Below, piece after piece: positions 31,031 to 42,015 of a DNA stretch of 64,000 nucleotides (its first letter is position 1; every line of letters starts with the position of its first letter). The stretch is from Brachyhypopomus gauderio. Taxonomy: Eukaryota; Chordata; Actinopteri; Gymnotiformes; Hypopomidae. Under the pieces are notes generated by a model. The model searched no databases, was not told the origin of the DNA, and was given only the letters and a program-made list of their open reading frames with translations. A program made the translations under genes and the position numbers. The stretch is from assembly GCF_052324685.1 (NCBI RefSeq), contig NC_135221.1, positions 7,769,875-7,833,874 of the forward strand. The letters run 5' to 3'.

Positions 31031-31952
31031 TCGAGGAGGTTCGCAGGTCGGGCAGCTTAGACAAACTTAGCTCGAACGTTCCTTCACCAGAATGTTAACA
31101 TATGGATGTACGTTTTAGTACAAAAAATCTGAACGATTAACAAGGAAGTCTATCACAATAAAGACAAAATAAAACTACCTTAGAGTAAATTAAATGAAAT
31201 AAATCAAGAATGGCTGAAGCGTAAGGACATCTTAAAGACAGCATTTGATATCTGTCCACCTAAATATTAGGCGCATACATTGAGTGAATAGTGAGATTAA
31301 TATGTGGAAAACTGACTATAAGAAAGTCAAAATACTGATCCATAATCAGATCCCTCATTATTCTTTTAACGTGGATTCTCTTTAAGTTTGTATCTACCTA
31401 GCCTAAATTTCAAACCACAATATTGGTTCTGATGCAAATAATTCAGTAATGAGGCATTTTGTATGCTCAAACGTCTATGAAACAGACCATGTTTTCAGTA
31501 TGAGGCAACAGTTCTGGTAGGGAAGCTGGTAAGAGGGGGGTTATATTGAAACTGGGGGGTGAGTTGAAGTGGCCACTGCAGGATAAACATGCCGTACAGT
31601 AAACATGACAACAGAACAGGTAACGTTGTTCCACCCAAGCTTTTTAGGTTGTTTCTAAAAATAAATTTTCCACAATTACATTCTGAAAGTGGAACAAAAA
31701 CGATTCATTTAATAGTTCATTTAATATACAGTATCACATGAATGCCAACAAAGAGCATATGAAACTACCACAGAACAAAGGTCATTTGATAAAAGGAAGA
31801 ACATTCAATGTGTACAAAATGTTTTCCTAAAAAACTACTAAGACAAAATTTAAAAGGGCATTATCAAGTTATAGAAATTAAGAAATTTTTTGCTGTTCAA
31901 TTTATAAATCGAACCTCCTAATGTTTTTCGAATATCTACCATGATAGTGATA

Positions 31953-32036
<84 letters not shown>

Positions 32037-32980
32037 GCAGACTGTCCACAGTGGCTTTAAAAAACAGAAACAGTCAGAATACATTCCAGCATATAAGAAT
32101 TTTAAAGTGTGATTGTAAACAAAAAATCAAATAGCTACCCAGTAGTAATGGAGTTATTATTTACATCTGTCATGCGAGATACTGATAAAGCCAATTATCT
32201 ACAGAAAATAGGAAGTGCAAATTAATTTATTAAATTCAAAGTTCACAAGTATTGATAAAACACAATACTATACTCACATTTTACTTTGTAATTTTCCTTT
32301 AGAAAATTGCTTTATAGTTTCTACAATATTATAGCTAAAAATACCATAAAGGTGTTTTTTTTATATCAGAATATTACACAATTCTTTTCATATGCTCTTG
32401 GACAGGGAAGTCCAATCTGTTAGAAACATAATATTCACGGACTTTGCATAATTTACCTCAAGCTGTAAGCGACTTCAAAATTTGACCTCTAATGCCTAAC
32501 CCACTATGAATGCACACCTGAAAATGAATTTTAATAAAATGATTTAAATAAAATAAATTGTGGTCATAAGAGTCCACAGCAGTCAGAGATTTGATACAGA
32601 TTTCACATTTGCAGTTTAATGTCTAAGTAATTGAACCTCTCCATGTTACTATGTGTACCTACGAAGAAAATAAGAAGAAATATCCCTCAACAGTATATAG
32701 TACATCCACAGGTATAAGACATCTTATAAATGAAATAGGTGTAAAAAATCCAATTCGGTCTAAATTTGCCAAACTGATGTCCTGGAAACTAAGAATTTGA
32801 ATACGATGATGTCTCCAATTCCAGTTCCAAAAACATAGTAATTATTTACATTTGAAAGCAACCCCATTAGGGTATCATATACAATGTTGAGTTCAGTGGC
32901 TGCATTCAGAATTCGTTCCACTTCTGGCCATAACTGAAGACACCAAATGACATTCAGCACAACTCCCCTTGGCTACATAA
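31031..32980. other. Intergenic and prr5 3' UTR, no gene seen
   Basis: AT-rich, with a TA microsatellite at 31957-32030. The part nearest 32980 is presumably prr5 3' UTR. Confidence 0.5.
31957..32030. repeat. (TA)n microsatellite
   Basis: About 37 uninterrupted TA units. Confidence 0.95.
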
Positions 32981-35900
32981 TCAGCTGGTCTTCCTGCTGG
33001 TTCCAAATGAATCAGAGCGACAGTGGGAGAAGTCGATGAAAATGCCCTCTTGATCTGACTCCAGTGAGTCCACACCCTGCATAACGATGGTCTCTGGGCT
33101 GGAGGAGCAGCTCGTGGGTGAGGACAGGGCCTTGTCCATTTCAGAGGTGGCCGTTTGCAGACCGGTGGTGTGCGCGGACCCTGCTGAGTTATGGACGAAG
33201 ATGGAAGGCCCTGTGGCCCCTCGCATCACCCCAGGCAAGGTGAGTTCATGGTCCAGAGTCAGCCGGGAGGTGGAGCTCGTCTCTATGCCAACAGAAAGGG
33301 AGGAGTAGCCCTGCTGCTCCAGGCAGGAAGTGACTTCGCAGGCGGAGTGGCGTCGGATGCCCACGCTGCCCACTGAGCTAGCTTCACAGTCATATTCAGC
33401 AACAGGGGTCAGCATGGGGATGTTGTAGCTCTTGGAGCGCACCACTGGGTTAGTGGCAGGCACATCCCCAGGTTTGGCCCAGCACCACTCCAGACACTTC
33501 TCTATGGGAGTGATAGAACATGATTCATCATTGGTATTTATGATCAAATCATACAGACAATGCTGCAGTGGAAATATTTATGCTTTTTTGTGCAATCTCA
33601 TCTTAAAACACTTGTCTTACCAACACAGGAGCACTGGGTAGGATCACAGTCATGGGAACAAAGCCCCTGTGTGCTCAGGTAGGGCATCACCACCTTCTGA
33701 ACCAGCAACTCCAGCTTCAGATACTCCTCGGTCACACCTCGGGACTCGTGTACACCCTGCGTACCACAGACCCAGAATCACGCATGGCTCTCAAGGGACC
33801 CAGAAGGGCACACCCATAGCCCAGTCTGGAGTTCTCCATGTTCTGTACCTGCAGGACCAGGAGCATCTGGACAACAGAAGGAGGTACGCGGGCCCGGGGC
33901 CTGGACAGAGCCTCCTCTAGCTTCAAGTTCAGGGCAATGGTGTTGCGGAAGAGGAGCAGGGCCGACTGACGCACAGACGGTTCCTTCCCCTGGGTCCCCC
34001 GCACCAACAGAACAGACAACAAAAGAAGGAATTCAACTAGAACATATATAGGGACAAAAAGACCCTGAATGGTTTTATATGTGGTGCAGTAGCCATAGCC
34101 CAATACCCATGCTTGATGAACACAGGCAGGTCAATTCAACCAGGTCATGATTCAGTAGTCACTCAGTTTTTCTAAACATGTATTTCAAATATGTTTCCCA
34201 TCCCTAAAGGCTACAGTGATGGTTCTGTTTCTTCATTACTGTACCGTTACTTCAAAATCATTTGTACAATGAAATTGATACCTAAATGGATCACAAATAG
34301 TATTAGAGGGCCAATAGTCTAATCAATAGATAGTCAATCGTTGGAATATTATGACATAATCAATGATTTTGTTCAGGTTCGAGACCTGTAGAGAGTTGTC
34401 TGTCAACTCCTTCATTTGGAATAGCTGTATGTACCTAAGTAGTTATTTTAAAATAATTTACAAACATTATTATATTTTAACATGTTACAGACAAAACGTA
34501 ACCGCTGATTGTGTTTTGTGCTTAACAATATAAACCAGCCCTGAGGAAAATGAACACAGATATACAGAATAAAGCAGTGTAGAGTACCTGTACTGGGTGA
34601 AAGATGGCTTGGAGCATGGAGAGAACATCACCAAAGAAGAAGTCCCACGTCTCAGCCAACGAGTCGAGTAATTTCTGACCTTTCAATAAACAGGAAGGCT
34701 TAAGGTTACAGCTCAAACCTCAGTGTGAATACTGCTGCACACAAAATCGTCTATTTACAGTCGACTTCTGCACAAGCACATCAGGCGTATGGATCACGGA
34801 ACTGGAGCTGGCTGTGGTCATAAACGTTTTGGCGTATTACCTTCATAGAATCTGATTTTGTCCCTCAGAATGACCATGCCTTTCGTCAGCAGCTGATTCT
34901 GAGGGAAAAGAGGGAAAGAGTTCAAAGCCTGACCCAATCTGTCGTCTCAATCTAAACAAGTTTAAACACACTGACTTACCTGCAGATACTCAGTGAAAAA
35001 GGAGCCTAGTTCAGTTTTCAGGAGCTGCCTGAATCATTGGAGGGAAAAAAACCTCAAGTTACACCATTATTTTTATTTTTTTTTTAAGATTATTTTGCAT
35101 TATATTTTCACTTTAATTGATAGCTATCAGGATCATTTATATGTTATTCATAGAAAAATCTGGATATTTTCTCTGTACTTTAACATGAAATATGGTCCAG
35201 TGGAATCTAATATGCAATACATGACATAGTTACTAGGTTAGAATTGTACATAGTATTGTCTTGTACACTATTAGATAATTTGCAGTATGTTATGAATGAC
35301 CAGCACCCACAACTAGAAAAAGGCCAATGTGTGTGAATTCCTGGTTTTAAAATTAGAAGGGAAAATATATGCACTGATTCATACACAACATAATGTACTG
35401 TTGTGCCTGTAGCTGTGGTTTTTATCGGTGAGCAGTAGTGGCTACGCACATGTAGGCTCATGTTGATCATCGTGAAATGAAGATGTAATGGAGACCCGCG
35501 TGAAACAGATGTAATGGAGATGAATGTGAAACTGAGATGTATCTTATATTTGCAAGTTGCACATACTGTCAACACCATTGGACAATAGGTAATCCTATTC
35601 TCTCCCAACATATGCTGCTGTGTATTATCACTGCATTCTCTATACTTGCATATATGTATAGATATTTGTATGTACATTTTCTCCTATATGCATGCTATAT
35701 TGCCAAAAGTATTCGCTCACCTATCCAAATGATTGAAATCAGGTGTTCCAATCACTTCCATGGCCACAGGTGTATAAAATTAAGCACCTAGGCATGCAGA
35801 CTGTTTTTTTTTTTATATTATTACAAACATTTGTGAAAGAATGCTGTCAGGAGCTCAGTGAAGTCCAGCATGAAATTGTGATAGGATGCCACCTGTACAA

Positions 35901-37554
35901 CAAATGCAGTCATGAAATTTCCTTGCTCCTAAATATTCCACAGTCAACTGTATTATAAGAAAATGGACGTGTTTGGAAACGACGGCAACTCAGCAACGAA
36001 GTGGAAGGCCACGTAACCTGATGGAGCAGGGTCAGTAGATGCTGAAATGCACAGTGTGAAGAGGTCGCCAACTTTCTGCAGAGTCATCACTACAGACATC
36101 CAAACTTGACGTGGCCTTCAGATTAGCTCAAGAACAGTGTGCTTCATGGAATGGGTTTCCATGGTCGAGCCATACATCACCAAGTGCAATCCAAAGCGTT
36201 AGAGGCAGTGGTGTAAAGCACGCCACCACTGGACTCTAGAGCAGTGGAGGCACATTCTCTAGAGTGACAAATCACGCTTCTCCATCTGACAATCTGATGG
36301 ACGAGTCTGGGATTGGCGGTTGCCAGGAGAACGGTACTTGTCTGACTACATTGTGCCAAGTGTAAAGTTTGATGGAGGAGGGGTTACAGTGTGGGGTTGT
36401 TTTTCAGGAGCTGGTCTTGGCCAGGAACTCTGGATGCAAAATTAAGACATTTTGGACAATTCCATGCTCCCAACTTTGTGGGAACAGTTTGGAGCTGGCC
36501 CCGTCTTCTTCCAACATGACTGTGCACCAGTGCAAAAGCAAGGTCCATAAAGACATGGATGGTAGAGTCTGATGTGGATGAACCTGACAGGCCTGTACAG
36601 AGTACTGACGTCAACCCGATAGATGATAATTCAACCCTTTGGGATGAATTAAAGCGGAAACTGAGAACCAGGCCTTCTCATCCAACATCAGAATGTGACC
36701 TCACAAATGCGCTTCTGGGAGAATGGTCAAAAATCCCCATAAACACACTCTTAAATTCTGTGGACAGCCTTCCCAGAAGAGTTGAACCTGTTGTAGCTGC
36801 AAAGGGTGGACCAACATCATACTGAACCCTATGGATTAGGAATGGGATATCACTTAAGCTCATATGTGAGTCAAGGAAGTTGAACGAATACTTTTGGCAA
36901 TATAGTGTATATATCCCTTTACTCTATGTATAGTTACATTCTAGATATTTTCACTGCACTTTATATTTAAATATGCTGTATTTTGCACGTCTGGTTAGAT
37001 GCGAACTGCATTTTTACTAATGTACCTGTTTTTTGCTCAATGACAATAAAGGTCAATATAATCTAACCTAATCTAATCTCATGTATCTCAAAGTGGCTTA
37101 CATGAAAACCAGTTCACTAAAGGTTTACCAAAAGCATAATCTGAGAGGCACGAACCAAGTGGAAGTGATCTGACTCACCTCACACCTTCATTAAGTGTGT
37201 ACAGCTCATTGTGTGCCAGACCTTTCTTCTGGAACACTCCAATAACTGCACTGTGAATGCTGCAGTGAAACACACGCATGTCAAAACACAAACCGCAACT
37301 CTCCTCAGAGTCCACTCGGACTTAGCATGGAATTAATGCTCACACGTGACGCTTAGCACATGCTCACACAAGAGTATTATGCTACGAGGCTGTTTATCAG
37401 CAAGTACGTTCTGAAGGAGAACAGGCCAAACAGGTCACCTGTTCCATGTGGCATTCGGGCCCGATCCTCGCTCCTCTAGGGACGTCTTCTCATTCTTGCC
37501 CAGCTGACTCAGGTTTGGTGAGCTCACCAACTTCAACCGGTACAGAGTCCTCAT
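32981..37554 (-). CDS. prr5: prr5 (Protor-1), mTORC2 subunit (8 coding exons, 397 aa)
   Basis: Proline-rich protein 5, a RICTOR-binding component of mTOR complex 2. Exons in transcript order: 37439-37554, 37179-37259, 34980-35028, 34841-34898, 34588-34679, 33849-33989, 33621-33756, 32981-33501. They sum to 398 codons including TGA, with matching phases and GT-AG sites. The protein starts [20 protein letters not shown]. The HbrB-type domain follows across exons 2-7, with [52 protein letters not shown] and [14 protein letters not shown]. The last exon carries [10 protein letters not shown] and the conserved EGIFIDF near the C-terminus. These match PRR5 better than PRR5L. Intron 2 holds a Tc1-like element within a LINE tail. 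The rad52 gene is divergent upstream. A possible 5' non-coding exon ends with a donor at 39050. Confidence 0.93.
35691..36909 (+). mobile_element. Tc1-like transposon in prr5 intron 2
   Basis: Ends carry CTATATTGCCAAAAGTATTC (35695) and the reverse complement GAATACTTTTGGCAATATAG (to 36905), the termini of a widespread fish Tc1 family. The interior matches that family along nearly its full 1.2 kb. The plus-strand transposase is broken into fragments (for example 36369-36572 and 36559-36825, the latter with [16 protein letters not shown] then WDELKRKLR) by frameshifts and small deletions. It lies antisense to prr5. The 5' flank has diverged, so only the right TA is clear. Confidence 0.85.
36910..37080 (+). 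mobile_element. LINE 3' tail, 5'-truncated
   Basis: Sequence after the Tc1 element (CACTTTATATTTAAATATGC, CTGGTTAGATGCGAACTGC, CAATGACAATAAAGGTCAA) ends in ATCTAACCTAATCTAATCT. This is the pattern of a fish non-LTR retrotransposon 3' end with a short tandem tail. The DNA just left of the Tc1 element (about 35640-35690) seems to be its continuation, so the Tc1 copy landed inside the LINE. Clade not determined. Confidence 0.5.
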
Positions 37555-37636
37555 GTCCCCGAAAAACAAACACCAGCAGCAACACAGTTAGTCCTGAGCC
37601 GAGCCCAAGAAATGGAGGTGTGAACATGGCCTGGGG

Positions 37637-37639
<3 letters not shown>

Positions 37640-37671
<32 letters not shown>
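37640..37671. repeat. (TG)n microsatellite
   Basis: About 16 TG units, roughly 85 bp upstream of the prr5 start codon on the gene's strand (AC in the transcript). Confidence 0.92.
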
Positions 37672-37673
<2 letters not shown>

Positions 37674-40600
37674 GCTGAAACCATTACTGTGTTTTGTTGA
37701 GAAACAAATTTCCTTCCTCTTAACGCCTAATTCCGTCTCGCAAGATCTTTAACACAAAAAAGCAAGTGCACACAAACACATACAGCAGCATAAACCTAGT
37801 CGTCCTGTAGCCAGTAGGTTACACGGCAATACATCACACATTCTCAGGTTTTGTTGCTCTCATTCTTCTGAGAGAGAACTGGTGTCAGTGTAAGCACTAC
37901 CATATGAGGCCACCGAAGTGGTCAGTGAGAGGCCAGTATGATACAGGAGCACACAGCTCGTGGAGACAAGTGGAGACTTTATTCTCTTTCAGATAAGAGA
38001 GTTCTCAGAGCTCGCAGTTTTACTTCAACAAGATAGGAAGTAAAAAAGTATGTTTGAAATACCACTTGTCAGAGGTGACTTACCTATAGGCCTGTTTGTG
38101 TTCTGTAAAGCAGACGTCTTACCTCTGGACTTGTGTATGGTGATACATTTTGTCATTATATGTAACCGTTTGTTTATGTGCGTTTGTTTATGTACATTTG
38201 TTTCCACCAGTTTCCATGGTTGACAACAGACGTGACAGTGTCACGAAGTTCGCGGTCATACTGACAATAGCCTGAAATAGAGGAGTCTAACTTTCCACCA
38301 TGTCTATCCACACACTGACTTATACCATTACATTTATATACCATTACATTTATATTCAGTTACATTTATATTCATTCATCTACCTTGATTCTGGGTAGGA
38401 TTGTATTTAAGAACAGGTGGAATACATTGCAATATGTTATATGTAACTTTATATACATCCTTGCAGTTTAAGTTAAAGCTACATTATAACTCACTTTTAA
38501 TTATAAATGTCTATACTCCTGTGCCACAACCTCTACTACAACTACAGGTATATTACAATATTGCAACAAAAGATCCATCCTTCACTACCCAAGGTACAAG
38601 TGTGATGCACGGTTGATGTAGGAATAAACAGACTTGCACTTGGAAGTACTTGGATTGCTCTGAATTTGAAGTCATAGTAAGACATTTCAAAACACCAAAA
38701 CGGGGAGGGATTTGGAAACACGTCCCATTTCTCAACTGTGAGTATGTTAACCAAAATGACAAACATTTGACTTCTGAAAGTCAGTTTAACGGTCTTTTGT
38801 CAGTTTGCTTGTGCCATTTGTAATACTAGACTCCGATTACTCCAGATATCCCTGGACACTTCAGAATTAACAAGAACTCTGGCTAAAAGTACCACATATT
38901 CACTTGCATTTAAGGTTTGTTTTTCATTAGTTGTGGTAATTTACTGGTGAAATCTCTTGTGTTGACGCTTATTAAACAGAACCATAACATAGTGAGAAAA
39001 AAGGAACCCTGGGTTAATGTTGGGCAGGGAGAGGTTAGGAGGAATCTCACCTCCTGATCGGATGAGTTCTCGCCTCCATGCGGAAGCGGTGTGGTAGCGA
39101 CGCTAGAGCGCTGAGGCGGAACGCTGCTGATCTGGGGGTAGATGGTTTAGTGTGTGTCCCAGTCAAGTCTTCCAGCATCTTTATTTAAGAACGAAGAAAG
39201 ACTTTCACTTAGACTGTTGCTCAAGCTCCTAAGAAACAAAAAAGAGAGAGAACAACTTTGATTTTAAAAAGCAGTTTTTAAATGCTACAAAAATGGAGCA
39301 AAATATAGGTCATCGTGAACCTTCACAAAAGACTACACTGGGAAATGTCAAATTAGAGGTGTAAACATAGTACAGTTCGTTCTCTAATGCATTACCTTCT
39401 CACCGAAGTGATGGTGATTACTACAAATGTATGAAAGTCTGCTTGTATCTAAACCTCCTTTTGACGTGCCATTAAAATGCGCCCCCTACTGGAATGTTTG
39501 CTCATTCATAGTTACACTAAATAAGGTACAACAAAGACTCTTGCATCAGTCATGAGCCTCGCCACTTCTCAAGTGCTTACAATACTGGAAATAAAACATT
39601 CTTACACGTGAACATGTTGCTTTGTGGGCTGTAATCGTAGTTTATTAGATCCCATTTCTGTTTTCCCTATAGCAAATAGCCTGTTAATTTCTCTTTGTTC
39701 TTTTTGGCGTGCCAAAACATGCTACGTTATATTTCGGTAAAAGGAGGAGTCTGCCTGTTTTAGACGTGTACAGGTAAAACGCCAACGATGAATATCCTGT
39801 TAAGGCCAGTTCCTACTTGGGAGGAGAGATTACTTCCCCCATACTATAGTCTAATTGTTCTTCCATGCATGTTTATTCATGCTGATAAACGTTTTTTTCT
39901 GTAATCAACTATTAAAAGGTATAGCTTATAAAACATAAACAAATATTCTGAGATACACGCCAAGACCGACGTTACATCTCATGTTTTTATTGGTGATCCA
40001 TTTAACGCAAGTTATTCACAAGAGAATGCACCTGGTACTCTGTGTACCTACCGGTGAACATAACGTGAAATCGTATTTTAGTCGACAAACAGATTTGTAA
40101 TGGACGCCAGAAGGCACAGTGAAATGAGCAGAATATTCCCTCGGCCCAAACGGGGAGCCGTACACGTTCATGTAAACTCACCATCATGTGCTCCTCGTGT
40201 AAGCTGCATGTCAACACACACGGACACCCTGGACACACTGCAACTTTGAAAAAAACAAGCATGTAGACCAGACGCGCCCACGTTTCTACAGGCGTTATTG
40301 TTTCCCACTTCAACGGCATTCACTATATAATCTGTAAATGCGGATGTGGAGTGTGCGGGTTCGGTCGGTCCGGTGGTATCCCCACACGCCCCTCCTATCC
40401 GCGTCCCGAGGTGCAGACGGCGACCAGACGGCGGTCCAGACTATCAGGATATTCATGAAGGTGCAGGCCACTGTATTACGGTAGGAGACGGAGGAAGACG
40501 ACAGGAGACCGAACATGCAGCCAGATTTTCACTGTAATATCCTCATATTATAGTCTAGACTGAGTGTTAGCTCGTTAAGACAACATGCATAATCGACTGT

Positions 40601-41001
40601 TGGGGCAATACGAGAACTAGTAACGTGTGAACATAAACTAAGACTTCACACACAAACTGGATTTTCCGGGTGGAACAGACTTGTTTACCATTAATACTGT
40701 AACAAAGGAGCCCACAATTGTTTAACCTAGATATTTAATATTTCGGAAAGGGGTACACGTGTGTCCTGTCTGTCCCATCTGTAAGAAAATGTTAATGGCC
40801 TGTAACGGAACGGAAGCTACAGATCAAGTAAAGTATAAGGTTGGGATAAAAGCAAGGGGTTTATTTATACATGTACAGCAAACATTAATTATCTGAGGGA
40901 GCGACCATCTGGGCGGAGTCGTGAAGGTTAGGCAGGACTTTCGCCGCATATGAATAGACTACGCTACACCTATCACTGCTCCTCACGCTACAGTCTTTAT
41001 A

Positions 41002-41005
<4 letters not shown>

Positions 41006-41088
<83 letters not shown>

Positions 41089-41092
41089 GTTG

Positions 41093-41137
<45 letters not shown>

Positions 41138-41142
41138 GTATG

Positions 41143-41192
<50 letters not shown>
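41006..41192. repeat. Three tandem (TA)n arrays
   Basis: TA runs at 41006-41085, 41094-41130 and about 41147-41192, separated by AAGGGTTGAT and by TGTATATGTATGTATG. A further run is at 41341-41416. Confidence 0.93.
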
Positions 41193-41196
<4 letters not shown>

Positions 41197-41340
41197 CATT
41201 TTCCATCACCAATTCCAATTAACATTTCTTTTCACCCTTCCTTTGACCCCGATAAATAGCACAAGCAGATTACACGTTACACGGAGATATGTCAAAATGT
41301 CTTCCACAATACTATCTGAATACTATATATAGGCCTACTA

Positions 41341-41347
41341 TATAAAT

Positions 41348-41416
<69 letters not shown>
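41341..41416. repeat. (TA)n microsatellite
   Basis: A separate long TA array about 600 bp upstream of rad52. Confidence 0.93.
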
Positions 41417-41419
<3 letters not shown>

Positions 41420-42015
41420 TTTATACAGTGTATATAGTATTAGCATTTTTGTTTAGTTGTATTGATAGAAAACCACAAACCACTTTGTTGGCACAGCCAA
41501 GGCGGTTTACGTATTGCGTAGGTATTACGCGATGACGTTTTCTTTCACGCGGGAAGTTTAAAAACCTCGAGCTCTTAAATTGCGCCATTTGAGCCTTAAC
41601 GTTATATGTCTACATCTGGGATAGACGTACGAATACTAAATTTATTCCCGGTAGTTGAGGAAAACCAAGGTCGAGGTTATCTGTACTGCTAAAAATATCA
41701 AGAAATCTGGCCACCCTGACAAAATGAGCCAAACTACACAGAAGCTAGGTGGCTAACCAGCTAAGCTAACGGTAACTACTTTAGGCAGCGCGAGCGTTAG
41801 CATTAGCGAGTCTGCGTCTAATGGGATAATCTGGTGTGGGCTGCTGCCGCTAATGGCCTCAATATAGTGGTATCGTCTCAGCATTTGCAGTCAGTAGCGT
41901 TATGTCATCTTGCTAGCTAGATAACATTATTTCAGAAGCAATTACCTATTAGCTAACGCTAGCTAGCTAGGCTAGCGTACAAATACAGCGGACAGGCACG
42001 CTAACGCTAGCGGTC

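Larger units (their letters stand above)
37555..42015. other. Divergent region between prr5 and rad52
   Basis: Contains prr5 upstream sequence and the rad52 promoter. A TG microsatellite is at 37640-37671. A possible prr5 non-coding exon lies at about 39051-39140 on minus, ending CAGGAG|GTGAGA. Large TA arrays are at 41006-41192 and 41341-41416. From about 41480 the sequence becomes CpG-richer; TTTCACGCGGGAA at 41543-41555 resembles an E2F site. No protein-coding gene seen. Confidence 0.45.

Noticed and set aside
40997-41332. Tyr-Ile repeat proteins
   Set aside because: They are translations of TA microsatellites.
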